A stretch of 46,600 nucleotides of DNA from Candidatus Binataceae bacterium (GTDB taxonomy: Bacteria; Desulfobacterota; Binatia; Binatales; Binataceae): the NCBI GenBank assembly GCA_035500095.1, contig DATJXN010000029.1, positions 1-46,600 of the forward strand. Direction: 5' to 3'. Under the pieces are notes generated by a model. That model saw only the letters and a list, made by a program, of their open reading frames with translations, made no database searches and was not told the DNA's origin. Positions 1 through 8,072 of the stretch are shown here, one piece after another. The translations under genes were made by a program, and so were the position numbers. Position 1 is the first letter of the stretch. Every line of letters begins with the position of its first letter.

Positions 1-657
1 GCGCGGCTCGAGCGCGCCGACCGCGCCGACGGCGCAGTCGGCGCCTCCGATGCCCAGCGCTGCGCGCGCATGCGCGCGTTCGTCCGCCGTCGGCGGACGA
101 AAGTGCGCGCAATCGACGCCGCTCGGAATCAGCGCGATACTCTCGCGCGCAACGCCGGCGCGCTCAAGCGCGCCGGCGACGGCGCTCGAGATTGCCGCGA
201 CCCCGTCCACCGCGCCGCCATAGAGCCATCGCGCGAACAATCGGTTCGGCACGTAATCCATCCGCCGCGTCACCACCGCTGCGCGGGCGAGTCCGCGCAC
301 CCACGGCGCCATCGCATGCGCCCGCGCAGTATGGAAATGCACGACGTCATAGCGTCCGGCGCGCAGCAGGTGCCTCAATGCGGCGGCGGCTGCGAGGTCC
401 ACGGCGTTGCGGATCGGCAGCGGGTGGCACACGACGTCGGCCGCTCGGGCGCGCCGCCATAGCTCACCCGCCGGATCGCACAGGAGTTCCGCGCGATGGC
501 CCATCGCGCGAAGCTCGAGGGTAAGCCCGAGCACCTGGGTCTCGCCGCCGGCGAAATTCCGCTCCGGATCGACGCCGGCGATGCTGAGCGGCTCCGGCGC
601 CGGAGGCGCCGCGGCGGGATCGCCTTCAGGCGGGTCGGCCGGAGGCGGACAATCCAT
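1..657 (-). CDS. Glycosyltransferase family 4, N-terminal part (runs off left edge)
   Basis: This open frame of about 219 residues starts at the ATG at 657 and is still open at base 1, so the C-terminal sugar-nucleotide-binding half lies outside the window. Visible GT4 features are an early glycine-rich FAGGETQVLGL loop (near residues 35-45), a VVHFHTARAH strand-turn (about 125-134), VTRRMDYVPN (about 150-160) and IPSGVD just before the inter-domain linker (about 178-183). Family knowledge: GT-B enzymes of this type transfer sugars from nucleotide donors to lipid-linked or LPS-type acceptors at the cytoplasmic face of the inner membrane. The gene begins 3 bp after the stop of the GT2 gene, so the two are probably co-transcribed in an envelope glycan operon. 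Acceptor and sugar cannot be told from the sequence. Confidence 0.82.
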   Translation of the reverse strand, partial: MDCPPPADPPEGDPAAAPPAPEPLSIAGVDPERNFAGGETQVLGLTLELRAMGHRAELLCDPAGELWRRARAADVVCHPLPIRNAVDLAAAAALRHLLRAGRYDVVHFHTARAHAMAPWVRGLARAAVVTRRMDYVPNRLFARWLYGGAVDGVAAISSAVAGALERAGVARESIALIPSGVDCAHFRPPTADERAHARAALGIGGADCAVGAVGALEPR

Positions 658-660
658 CGC

Positions 661-1353
661 TTAATCGGCAAACCGGTAATAGAGGATCGCGGCAATCGCG
701 GCGATCGCGTCGCGCCAGCCGATCTTCTTGCCCTCGGCATAGGTGCGCCCCGAGTATGAGATCGGGACCTCGTAGATCCGCCATCGCGCGCGCGCCGCCT
801 TGGCGGTTATTTCGGGCTCGAAGGTGAAGCGGTCGGCGCTGAGCTTGAGCGTCGTCAGCTTGTCGCGGCGAAACGCTTTCATCCCGGTTTCCATATCGGT
901 CAGGTTGAGATTGCACATCATGTCCGACGCCAGCGTGAGCATCCGGTTGCCCACGTAGTGCCAGAAGAAGAGCACTCGATGGGGTCCGCCGAGAAAGCGC
1001 GAGCCGTAAACCATGTCCGCGCGGCCATCGACCAGGGCTTCGAGCAGGGGCTTGTAGTCCCGCGGATCGTACTCGAGGTCCGCGTCCTGGACCACGACGT
1101 ACGGATTGCGCGCCGCCGCAAAACCCGTGCGCAGCGCCGCCCCCTTGCCGCGATTCACCGCATGGTAGAAACATTGGACCTGCGGATGCTCCAGCGAGCG
1201 CAGGTATTTGGCTGTCGCGTCGGTCGAAGCGTCGTCGACCACGATGACCTCGGTTTCGAAGCCGCAATCGAGCACGCGCTTGATGACCTCACCGATCGTG
1301 CCGGCCTCGTTGTAAACCGGAATCACGACTGAAATCCTGACCGCGTCGTCCAT
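661..1353 (-). CDS. Glycosyltransferase family 2 (DPM1/polyprenyl-phosphate-sugar synthase-like)
   Basis: The 230-residue protein has a single GT-A domain. ISVVIPVYNEAGTIGEVI is at residues 7-24, VIVVDDASTD follows at about 36-45, and the metal-binding motif VVVQDADLEYDP is near 86-97. NRGKGAALRTGF is typical of the dolichol-/undecaprenyl-phosphate sugar transferase subgroup. There is no C-terminal membrane domain, so it resembles the soluble DPM1-like enzymes that load a sugar on a polyprenyl phosphate at the cytoplasmic membrane. It sits between the LPS-kinase-like gene upstream and the GT4 gene 3 bp downstream on the same strand, which supports a role in surface polysaccharide or LPS-core assembly. 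The exact sugar is unknown. Confidence 0.88.
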   Translation of the reverse strand: MDDAVRISVVIPVYNEAGTIGEVIKRVLDCGFETEVIVVDDASTDATAKYLRSLEHPQVQCFYHAVNRGKGAALRTGFAAARNPYVVVQDADLEYDPRDYKPLLEALVDGRADMVYGSRFLGGPHRVLFFWHYVGNRMLTLASDMMCNLNLTDMETGMKAFRRDKLTTLKLSADRFTFEPEITAKAARARWRIYEVPISYSGRTYAEGKKIGWRDAIAAIAAILYYRFAD

Positions 1354-1422
1354 CGTTCTGCTCGAGACCTCCCCTCCTTGTGCGTCCTTCGCCGGCGCGC
1401 CGCTCCCGATTTCTTCGGCGAT

Positions 1423-2235
1423 CTACGGCCCGCCGCCAACAGTATCGCGAACCCGGCGCGCGCGCAGCATCCTGTTAATCCGCCGGACCAGCCGCCGCGG
1501 CTCCTCGCCCATCGCCCGACTGTAGGCGTGGATAATCCGAAGGCGGTTGGTGCGGCCCATCCCATCGAGCTCGAAGCGGCAGAGCTGCACCAGGTTGCGC
1601 AGCCGCCGGCGCTCCCAGTTAAGCCGCGGCTCGGCCGTCCGTTCGTGATCGATCAGGCTGAAGCGCTCCGGCGTGGCGGCGGTGACGAAGATGTTATAGG
1701 GCGTGAGATCGCCGTGGATGAAACCGGCGCGATGGAGCCGCGCGACCTCGGCGCCGAGCGCGCGCAACACCTCGCGCCTGGACCCCGGAGCGCCAACCGA
1801 GCACCGCAGAAAGCGCGGCAGCGGCTCGCCCGCAACGCGCGCGGTCACCATCATCGTGCGCCCGCTACCCCGCTCGTCGCCGAGGATCAAAATCGGCGCC
1901 ACCCCGAATCCCCCGGCGGCCAGCGCCTCGAGAATCGCCTGCATGCGTTCGGCACGCGCGCCGAGAAACAGACGCCGAACCGCCCTAAGCCCGCGCGGCG
2001 CGTCGAGCAGCTTGACGAAAACCTCGGCCTCGCCGGAGAGCGGCGTACCGAGCCGAACCAGGTAGGTCGAAGCGTGGCGCGAGCGGCGCACCGGATGTTC
2101 GCCTGCGCCGCCGGCTATCCTGAGCGCACGCTCGATAAGTTCGAGGCCGAGCCGCGAGGGAAGTTCGACGAGCGCGGGCGCCAGCAAGAGCGACCATCCG
2201 TCGCGCTCGATCCGCGCTTTGGCCTCCGTCGTCAT
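1423..2235 (-). CDS. LPS/Kdo kinase-like protein (WaaP/KdkA fold)
   Basis: The 270-residue product starts at ATG 2235, which overlaps the stop of the GT9 gene by one base (TGATG), a translational-coupling arrangement. A longer frame reading back to 2763 is only an artefact running through the GT9 gene. The protein-kinase-like core is recognisable: RRSRHASTYLVRL (glycine-loop region), a lysine in VFVKLLDAP, the catalytic loop HGDLTPYNIFV (about 180-190) and the metal-binding aspartate in FSLIDHERT (about 201-209). Known members phosphorylate Kdo or heptose of the LPS inner core using ATP, on the cytoplasmic face. The neighbouring heptosyltransferase-like gene fits that role. The substrate is inferred; other small RIO-like kinases share this core. 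Confidence 0.8.
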   Translation of the reverse strand: MTTEAKARIERDGWSLLLAPALVELPSRLGLELIERALRIAGGAGEHPVRRSRHASTYLVRLGTPLSGEAEVFVKLLDAPRGLRAVRRLFLGARAERMQAILEALAAGGFGVAPILILGDERGSGRTMMVTARVAGEPLPRFLRCSVGAPGSRREVLRALGAEVARLHRAGFIHGDLTPYNIFVTAATPERFSLIDHERTAEPRLNWERRRLRNLVQLCRFELDGMGRTNRLRIIHAYSRAMGEEPRRLVRRINRMLRARRVRDTVGGGP

Positions 2236-3431
2236 CAAGAAGCCGGCGCGAGCGGCAGCGACCCGCGATCTGCAGGCGAGCCGGCGTTGCGCGGAGCGGC
2301 GAGCGCGCGCCGGAGCGCATCGGCGACGTCGCCCGGCGCGATCCGCCGCATACATTCGCGGCCGATGGGGCACTCGCGGAGATAGCACGGATGGCATGGG
2401 ATCGCGGGGGCCAGCGCCAGTTCGGCAAAACCCCACGGCGCCGAGCGCTCGGGCGCGGTCGCACCCCAAAGCGAAACGACGGGGCATCCAGCGGCCGCGG
2501 CAATATGCATGGGGCCCGAGTCGGGGCCGAAGGCGGCAGCGGACTCGGCAAAAATCGCGACCAGGTCGCGCAGGTTGGTGCGGCCCGCCAGATTCAGGAC
2601 GGGCGTGCCGGCGAGATTTGCGACCACCTGGCCCGCCAACGCCACCTCGTCGCGGCCGCTGCCGAGCAGCACCGGGGAAAGCGCCGGATAGCCGTCGCGC
2701 CCGGCCGCCATCTCGCGAATCACAGCGGCGATCGAGTCGGGAAAATAAAGCCGGCTCGGCCATGATGAGCCCAGGATCACCGCGAGCAGCGGCCTCGGCG
2801 TGTCCTTCAGCATCGCCGCGGCGCGCGCGCGTTCGGCGTCCGTGGCCACAAGGCCGAATTCCACCGGCGCCGGCGGAAGTTCGAGCGCGTCGCCGAAAGC
2901 CTGGTATTGCATCAGCTTAAGGCGCATCGGCGGCTGCGGCGCGATCCGCCGGGTGGAGAACAGATGGTTGAATTCCTTGACGTTGGCACGATCGAAGCCT
3001 AATCGCACGCGGGCTCCACAAACGATCGAGACCACGCCGCTCTTCAGATGGCGCTGAAGGTCGAGCGCGAGATCGAAGCGGCCTGCGCGCACACGGACGA
3101 GAAAGGGCAGAAACGAAAATGGCGCGCGCCGGCGGTCGTAAACGATCAACTGGTCGAGCCAGGGATGGCCTTCCAGCACCGCCTGCGACTTGGGCTCGAC
3201 CGCCCACGCGATGTGCGCGTGCGGCCATGCGCGGCGGATACGGCCGAGCAACGGCAGTGCGCGCACGACGTCGCCGATCGCGCCGAGCAAAATTATCAAA
3301 ATCCGGCGCGGCGTCGCGTCCGGTTCCACGACGCGGCTTGGCGCGGCGCCGGTCTCGGTTGGCCCGGCTGAAGGCGCTCTGGCGGTAGCGTCGATGGCGG
3401 TTTCGGGATCGGTCTTATCGGCGCGGGACAT
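2235..3431 (-). CDS. Glycosyltransferase family 9 (heptosyltransferase-like)
   Basis: The 398-residue protein carries a low-complexity N-terminus (about 40 residues) before the GT9 core. RILIILLGAIGDVVRALPLL is the characteristic first beta-alpha unit (about 43-62). LAVILGSSWPSRLYF (about 213-227) and FGPDSGPMHIAAAAGCPVVSLWG (about 309-331) form the donor-side half. Family members (WaaC, WaaF, WaaQ) add ADP-heptose to the LPS inner core in the cytoplasm. A CxxC-like cluster near the end (IPCHPCYLRECPIGREC, about 346-362) is common in GT9 proteins of this type. The gene heads a same-strand run with the kinase-like, GT2 and GT4 genes. It lies 86 bp downstream of nuoD, so it may have its own promoter or read through from nuoD. 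Confidence 0.88.
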   Translation of the reverse strand: MSRADKTDPETAIDATARAPSAGPTETGAAPSRVVEPDATPRRILIILLGAIGDVVRALPLLGRIRRAWPHAHIAWAVEPKSQAVLEGHPWLDQLIVYDRRRAPFSFLPFLVRVRAGRFDLALDLQRHLKSGVVSIVCGARVRLGFDRANVKEFNHLFSTRRIAPQPPMRLKLMQYQAFGDALELPPAPVEFGLVATDAERARAAAMLKDTPRPLLAVILGSSWPSRLYFPDSIAAVIREMAAGRDGYPALSPVLLGSGRDEVALAGQVVANLAGTPVLNLAGRTNLRDLVAIFAESAAAFGPDSGPMHIAAAAGCPVVSLWGATAPERSAPWGFAELALAPAIPCHPCYLRECPIGRECMRRIAPGDVADALRRALAAPRNAGSPADRGSLPLAPAS

Positions 3432-3517
3432 GCGGTCTTCAGGCTACCCTGGGAGCCGAGCTTAGCAGCCGGCGATGGTTGCCCGAAGCCGTCCGGCGCC
3501 GTCGGCGCGACGCATGT

Positions 3518-4732
3518 TCAGCGGTCGCACTCGCCGCCGATCATGTTGATCATGCCGAAGGTCGCCACGATATCCGCGATCATATGGCCTTTAAGCATCT
3601 GCGAAAGCGCGCCCATCCCGAGAAAGCAGGGCGGCCGCACGCGCACCCGGTACGGACGGCCGCTGCCGTCGCTCACCACGTAAAAGCCCAGCTCGCCGTT
3701 GGAGCCCTCGACCGCCTGGTAAACTTCGCCCGCGGGCACCTTGATACCCTCCATGATGAGCTTGAAATGGTTCATCAGCCCCTCGATGGAGTTGTACACG
3801 CGCTCCTTGGGCGGCAACACGATTCGCGGATCGTCGAGCGCAAACGGCCCTTGCGGCAGCGTGCGCATCGCCTGCTCGATGATCTTGCGCGACTCGTACA
3901 TCTCCTGGAAGCGCACGTTGAAGCGGTCGTAATTGTCGCCCTTGCTGCCGGTCGGGACGTCGAATTCGAAGCGGTCGTAAACCAGGTACGGATGGGCCTT
4001 GCGCACGTCGTAGGCCACGCCCGAGGCGCGCAGGAGCGGACCCGACAGGCCGTGGGAGATCGCCTCGTCGGCGCTCATCGCTCCGATCTCCGCCATCCGA
4101 TCGACGAACACCCGGTTGCGGCCGAGGAGCTTGTCGCAGTCCGACAGAATGCCGTCAAGATGGCGAAAAGCGAGCACGACTCTATCGCCCAGGTCGGCCG
4201 GCAGATCGCGCGAGATTCCGCCCGCGCGGCACCAGGTCACGGTCAGCCGCGCGCCGGTTACCGCCTCGACCAGGTCGTAGAGAAACTCGCGCGCCTCGAG
4301 CATGTAGAACATCACGCTTTGCGCGCCGACCTCGCCCGCCGCCATCCCCAGGCAGGTCAGATGGTCGGCCAAGCGATGGACCTCGCTCATGATGACGCGC
4401 GCGTACTGGCATCGTTCGGGCGCGCTAACGCCGAGCAGGCGTTCGACCGCGAGCGCGAAGCCGACGTTGTTGATACATGGGGAGGCGTAGTTGAGGCGGT
4501 CGGTGTAGGGAAAGCACTGCGTCCAGGTGCCCTGCTCGCACATCTTTTCGAAGCCGCGATGGAGGTAGCCGACCTCGACGTCGCAATCGACAATCTGCTC
4601 GCCGTCGAGCTTCAAATTGAACTTGATCGTGCCGTGAGAGGCCGGATGCGACGGCCCCATCTGGATTTCCATCACCTCGTCGGTCGAATCCGCGATCTCG
4701 GCGTTTTTGCTCCAGCGCGCGGGCAGTGCCAT
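3518..4732 (-). CDS. nuoD: NADH-quinone oxidoreductase subunit D
   Basis: The 404-residue product is full length. MGPSHPASHGTIKFNLKLDG near the start (about 25-44) and the terminal GGECDR are diagnostic of NuoD, the 49-kDa-type subunit that forms part of the quinone pocket of complex I. The conserved HRGFEK, NNVGFALAVE and GGISRDLP stretches are also present. It acts in the peripheral arm at the cytoplasmic membrane surface. It follows nuoC by 40 bp and is the last nuo gene here; the next gene downstream is a glycosyltransferase. nuoE-N must therefore be elsewhere in the genome if complex I is complete. Confidence 0.97.
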   Translation of the reverse strand: MALPARWSKNAEIADSTDEVMEIQMGPSHPASHGTIKFNLKLDGEQIVDCDVEVGYLHRGFEKMCEQGTWTQCFPYTDRLNYASPCINNVGFALAVERLLGVSAPERCQYARVIMSEVHRLADHLTCLGMAAGEVGAQSVMFYMLEAREFLYDLVEAVTGARLTVTWCRAGGISRDLPADLGDRVVLAFRHLDGILSDCDKLLGRNRVFVDRMAEIGAMSADEAISHGLSGPLLRASGVAYDVRKAHPYLVYDRFEFDVPTGSKGDNYDRFNVRFQEMYESRKIIEQAMRTLPQGPFALDDPRIVLPPKERVYNSIEGLMNHFKLIMEGIKVPAGEVYQAVEGSNGELGFYVVSDGSGRPYRVRVRPPCFLGMGALSQMLKGHMIADIVATFGMINMIGGECDR

Positions 4733-4772
4733 GTGCTCTCCCGGGTGTCGGTTGCGATCGGGGCCGCCGCGC

Positions 4773-5273
4773 TCAGCGCGAGGGCCGCAGCGGATTAAGA
4801 ATCGGGTCGGTCTCGGGCACCATCGGCTGGCGCCGGTTGACCGGGTAGTCCTTGCGCAGCGGATGGCCCTCGAAGGAATCGTACATCAGGATACGGCGGA
4901 GGTCGGGATGGCCCTCGAAGCGGATGCCGAACATGTCGTAGCACTCGCGCTCGAGCCAGTCGGCCGACTTCCACAACGCCGTCACACTCGCGACGGACGG
5001 GTCGGGCTCGCCGGCTCGGACCTTTACCCGCAGGCGATGGCCGAGTTTGATCGAATGCAGATGATAGACGACGTCAAAGCGCGGCGTGCGCGCGGGCCAG
5101 TCCACCGCGGTAAGGTCGGCAAGGAAATTAAAGGCGAACGCCGGCTCGTCGCGCAACGCGCGCAGCACCTCGGGCGCGCGCTCGCGCGCGACCGAGATCG
5201 TTTCTTCGCCGCGGGCGCTCTCGGCCGCGAGGATATCCGCGCCGAAGCGCTCCTTCAGTTGGTCAAGCAGCAT
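4773..5273 (-). CDS. nuoC: NADH-quinone oxidoreductase subunit C
   Basis: The 166-residue protein is the 30-kDa-type subunit of complex I. The core signature reads SADWLERECYDMFGIRFEGH (about 106-125), followed by LRRILMYDSFEGHPLRKDYP (about 128-147), which is the NuoC fingerprint. It contributes to the quinone module of the peripheral arm and binds NuoD directly. Its length is normal for a stand-alone NuoC rather than a NuoCD fusion. It starts 27 bp after the nuoA stop. In most bacteria nuoB lies in this position, but there is no room for it here. Confidence 0.96.
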   Translation of the reverse strand: MLLDQLKERFGADILAAESARGEETISVARERAPEVLRALRDEPAFAFNFLADLTAVDWPARTPRFDVVYHLHSIKLGHRLRVKVRAGEPDPSVASVTALWKSADWLERECYDMFGIRFEGHPDLRRILMYDSFEGHPLRKDYPVNRRQPMVPETDPILNPLRPSR

Positions 5274-5300
5274 TTTTCGATTTGCCGCGAAGCGCCCGGT

Positions 5301-5657
5301 TCAGGTCCAGTCCAGCGCGCCGCGGCGCCATGCGTACACGAGTCCGACCGTGAGAATCGCGATGAAGACCAGCGCCTCGACCAGGCCGAACATCCCGAGA
5401 TGGCGCAACTCGACCGCCCACGGGTAGAGGAAAACGACTTCGACGTCGAACACGACGAACAGGAGCGCGGTCAGGTAAAAGTGCACCGAGAAGCGGCCCC
5501 AAGCGACGCCGCTCGGCGGATTGCCACACTCGAAGGCCTCGCCCTTGATCTTGCTCGGGCGCCGCGGCCCGGTCAGGCGGTTGATCGTGACCATCGCGCC
5601 GACGACGATCGCCGCCACGGCCAGCGTTACCAGAATCGGAAACCAGGTGAGCAACAT
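5301..5657 (-). CDS. nuoA: NADH-quinone oxidoreductase subunit A
   Basis: The 118-residue membrane protein has three predicted transmembrane segments (about 5-27, 60-82 and 89-110). The family marks GEAFECGNPPSGVAWGRFSV (about 43-62, with the conserved cysteine loop) and FDVEVVFLYPWA (about 73-84, with the conserved acidic residues) are present. NuoA is the small membrane subunit of complex I next to the quinone channel. It is the first gene of the nuoA-nuoC-nuoD run. The 109 bp upstream contain an A/T-rich patch (5700-5735) with a CATAAT -10-like hexamer on the minus strand at 5708-5703, but no well-spaced -35 is evident. Confidence 0.96.
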   Translation of the reverse strand: MLLTWFPILVTLAVAAIVVGAMVTINRLTGPRRPSKIKGEAFECGNPPSGVAWGRFSVHFYLTALLFVVFDVEVVFLYPWAVELRHLGMFGLVEALVFIAILTVGLVYAWRRGALDWT

Positions 5658-5766
5658 CCTGACTACTTCGCCTGCGCCCTTTCAATCAGCGTTCCTAATC
5701 GCATTATGAATAGCGGATTAGCCGGGCTTTTCCAACGGAAGCGGGCGGCGGCCAACCGCACAGCAA

Positions 5767-6927
5767 CTAGAGCGACGCATACGCCGCGGCGATCAGCGCC
5801 TTGGCGCGCGGGTCGAGCAGGATACCTGCGCCCATCCGGTTCATCGCGTAGCCGAAGCCGATTTTCGCCTCGGGATCGGCGAAGCCGAGCGAGCCGCCGG
5901 CGCCCGGATGGCCGAAGGCGCGCGCATTGGGTCCCATCTCTTCGCCTGGCTGCGAGAGCATGAAGCCCGGCGAAAAGCGCGTCGAAATGAGCAGGACCGC
6001 GTCGGGACCGAACGACTCTTCGACGCTTAGGGCGGGAATCGCAGGCGCCGCCATCACGCGCACGCTGTCAACCTCGCCGCCACGGGCGAGCGCGCCGTAC
6101 AGGCGGGCCAGCGCGCGGGCGTTGGTATGGCCATTGGCGGCCGGAATCTCCGCGCCGCGCCATCCGCGCGAGTTCACCGTCGCCATCGACAGCACCGGCG
6201 GATTGGCGAAGGTGCGCGCGGTGACCGAGTCGGGATTTTTCGCCATCTCGGCAAACAGATTGAATTCGCCCGGCGCGGGCGGCGGGGCGCCAATCATCTC
6301 GGCAACGCGATCGTCTTCGCGCGCGTCCAGCCCGATATGCGCGTCGAGGCCGACCGGCGCGGCGATTTCGTCCCTGAAGTAATTTCCGACGCTCCGGCCC
6401 GCGACACGGCGAATCACCTCGCCGACCAGGTAGCCGAAGGTGAGCGCATGGTAGCCGTGCCGCGTTCCCGGCTCCCACCACGGCTCCTCGGCCGCCAGCG
6501 CGCCGGTCATTGTTCGCCAATCGTAGAGGTCCTCGAGCTTAAGCGGCCTGCGAATCGCGGGAAGACCGGCGCGATGGTTCATCAACTGGCGCACGGGGAT
6601 GCGACTCTTCCCGTTGGCCGCGAACTCGGGCCAGTATTCGGCGACCGGCGCGTCGAGGTCGAGCCGGCCCTCGCCGGCGAGGCGATGCGCGCAAATCGCA
6701 GTGAGCCCCTTGGTGGTCGAATACGTATTGACGATCGTGTCGCGTCTCCAGGGGCGCGTCCGCGCCTTGTCGGCCCATCCGCCCCACAGATCGGCGACGA
6801 CGCGGCCGTCGAGCACGAGCGAGACCGAGGCTCCGGTCTCGCGATAGTTGACGAAGTTTGCGGCAAAGGCCTCGCGCACGCGCGCAAACCGCGCATCGCA
6901 GCTTCCCTCGATCGTAACGTCAGTCAT
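5767..6927 (-). CDS. Serine hydrolase of the class C beta-lactamase / EstB esterase family
   Basis: With the start at ATG 6927 the product is 386 residues, normal for this family. The frame stays open to 7809, but that extension only shadows the radical SAM gene. The SxxK nucleophile motif is STTK (Ser70, Lys73). A YHAL motif near residue 160 stands for the YxN-type tyrosine, and GHPGAGG near the C-terminus replaces the KTG box, as in EstB-like esterases. No signal peptide is visible, so it is probably cytoplasmic. Members hydrolyse esters, lactones or beta-lactam-like substrates; the natural substrate cannot be told. It starts 20 bp after the ArsS-like gene stop and may be co-transcribed with it. 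Confidence 0.9.
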   Translation of the reverse strand: MTDVTIEGSCDARFARVREAFAANFVNYRETGASVSLVLDGRVVADLWGGWADKARTRPWRRDTIVNTYSTTKGLTAICAHRLAGEGRLDLDAPVAEYWPEFAANGKSRIPVRQLMNHRAGLPAIRRPLKLEDLYDWRTMTGALAAEEPWWEPGTRHGYHALTFGYLVGEVIRRVAGRSVGNYFRDEIAAPVGLDAHIGLDAREDDRVAEMIGAPPPAPGEFNLFAEMAKNPDSVTARTFANPPVLSMATVNSRGWRGAEIPAANGHTNARALARLYGALARGGEVDSVRVMAAPAIPALSVEESFGPDAVLLISTRFSPGFMLSQPGEEMGPNARAFGHPGAGGSLGFADPEAKIGFGYAMNRMGAGILLDPRAKALIAAAYASL

Positions 6928-6947
6928 GTTTGTGAAGTTTCCTGCGA

Positions 6948-7991
6948 TTAGACCAGCGCGCCGGCGCAACTCGAGCCCGCGCCGGCCGTGCATCCGAAGC
7001 AATGCGCGCCGGTCGCGATAGGCGCACCCGCGAGCGCCTCCAGATCTTCGACGTCCCACACTGTGAGCGTGCGGCGCTCGCCCGCAGCGCCGATCGGCAT
7101 TTCGAGCATCTGGTTGAAGTCGCAATCGTACAACCGCCCGTCCCATCCGACGCTCACCAGCGTGCGGCACATCACGCCCTCTACCGTACCCGGGTTGAAA
7201 TGATTCACCAGCAGCCCCATGTAATCCGCGTACTTGTCCCACTGATGGAGTTGACGGGCAAAACGCGAGATCGGCATGTTGGCGATCGTCAACAGGCGAT
7301 CGAAGCGGACGCCGTGAGCGGCGAGCGCGCGCCGGTAGTCCGCTTCGAGCGCGGCCTGGGGCGGCGGCAGCGCCGGGCCGACCGGATTGTAAACGAGATC
7401 GAGCCTGAGATCTCCGCCCCCGCCATAGCCCAGCGCGTTGAGCCTCCGGAGCGCGGCGATGCTTTTTTCGAAGACGCCGCGCCCGCGCTGGCGCTCGACG
7501 TTCGCCGCGCTGTAGCACGGCAGCGAACAGACCAGCGTCACGCGGTTGTCGCGATAGAATTCGCCGAGCCGTTCCATCCCGGGCTCGAACATCACCGTCA
7601 GGTTGCATCGAACCATCACCTGGCGCTCGGCGCGGCGGCCGCCCTCGACCAGCATCGGGAAATTTCCGTTGAGCTCCGGCGCGCCGCCGGTCAGGTCGAG
7701 CGTGCGTATCGCCGGGCTTCGCGCAAGCAGCTCGAGCACACGCTTTGCCGTAGCGTTTTCCATCCGTTCGGTGCGCGCGGGACCGGCGTCCACGTGGCAG
7801 TGATGGCACGCCTGATTGCAGTGCTTGCCGACGTTGACCTGCAGCGCGACCGGCTGGGTGCGCGTAAGAGCGCCCAACCCATAGCGCGCGAGCACCCGAT
7901 CAAAATCCGCGAAGGGCGGCGGAGCGGACCGCGACCCGGTCCGCGCACGCTTCGCCGTGTCCCGATCGGTTTTTTGATTTTGCCCCGTCAT
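6948..7991 (-). CDS. arsS: ArsS-type radical SAM protein (DUF3641 C-terminus)
   Basis: The radical SAM cluster motif is CNQACHHCHVDAGPAR near residues 58-73, followed by LDLTGGAPELN. The C-terminal domain holds the cysteine-rich signature CFGCTAGAGSSCAG. This combination defines the ArsS family, implicated in arsenosugar biosynthesis (adenosylating methylated arsenic); some members outside arsenic operons have unknown substrates. Two starts are possible. ATG 8003 gives 351 residues, but it overlaps a perfect TATAAT (8007-8002), which would act as the -10 element and put the transcript start just before the next ATG at 7991 (347 residues). I therefore prefer 7991. No arsM methyltransferase gene is in the window. 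The divergent gene begins at 8073. Confidence 0.88.
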   Translation of the reverse strand: MTGQNQKTDRDTAKRARTGSRSAPPPFADFDRVLARYGLGALTRTQPVALQVNVGKHCNQACHHCHVDAGPARTERMENATAKRVLELLARSPAIRTLDLTGGAPELNGNFPMLVEGGRRAERQVMVRCNLTVMFEPGMERLGEFYRDNRVTLVCSLPCYSAANVERQRGRGVFEKSIAALRRLNALGYGGGGDLRLDLVYNPVGPALPPPQAALEADYRRALAAHGVRFDRLLTIANMPISRFARQLHQWDKYADYMGLLVNHFNPGTVEGVMCRTLVSVGWDGRLYDCDFNQMLEMPIGAAGERRTLTVWDVEDLEALAGAPIATGAHCFGCTAGAGSSCAGALV

Positions 7992-8072
7992 CCCAGCCGC
8001 CATTATATGTTATTGGTATCGCAACTTGAGCGGACTTCATAACCTCACCCGCGTCTGGGGGCGCCGGCCCCA

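Noticed and set aside
1378..2385. 335-residue open frame opposite the LPS-kinase-like gene
   Set aside because: No domain is visible and the opposite strand contains clear kinase motifs in a coupled operon.
3479..4798. 439-residue open frame opposite nuoD
   Set aside because: Antisense shadow; all conserved motifs are on the minus strand.
5767..7809. 680-residue reading of the serine hydrolase frame
   Set aside because: The part upstream of ATG 6927 lies inside the ArsS-like gene in another frame and has no serine-hydrolase features; the shorter protein has normal family length.
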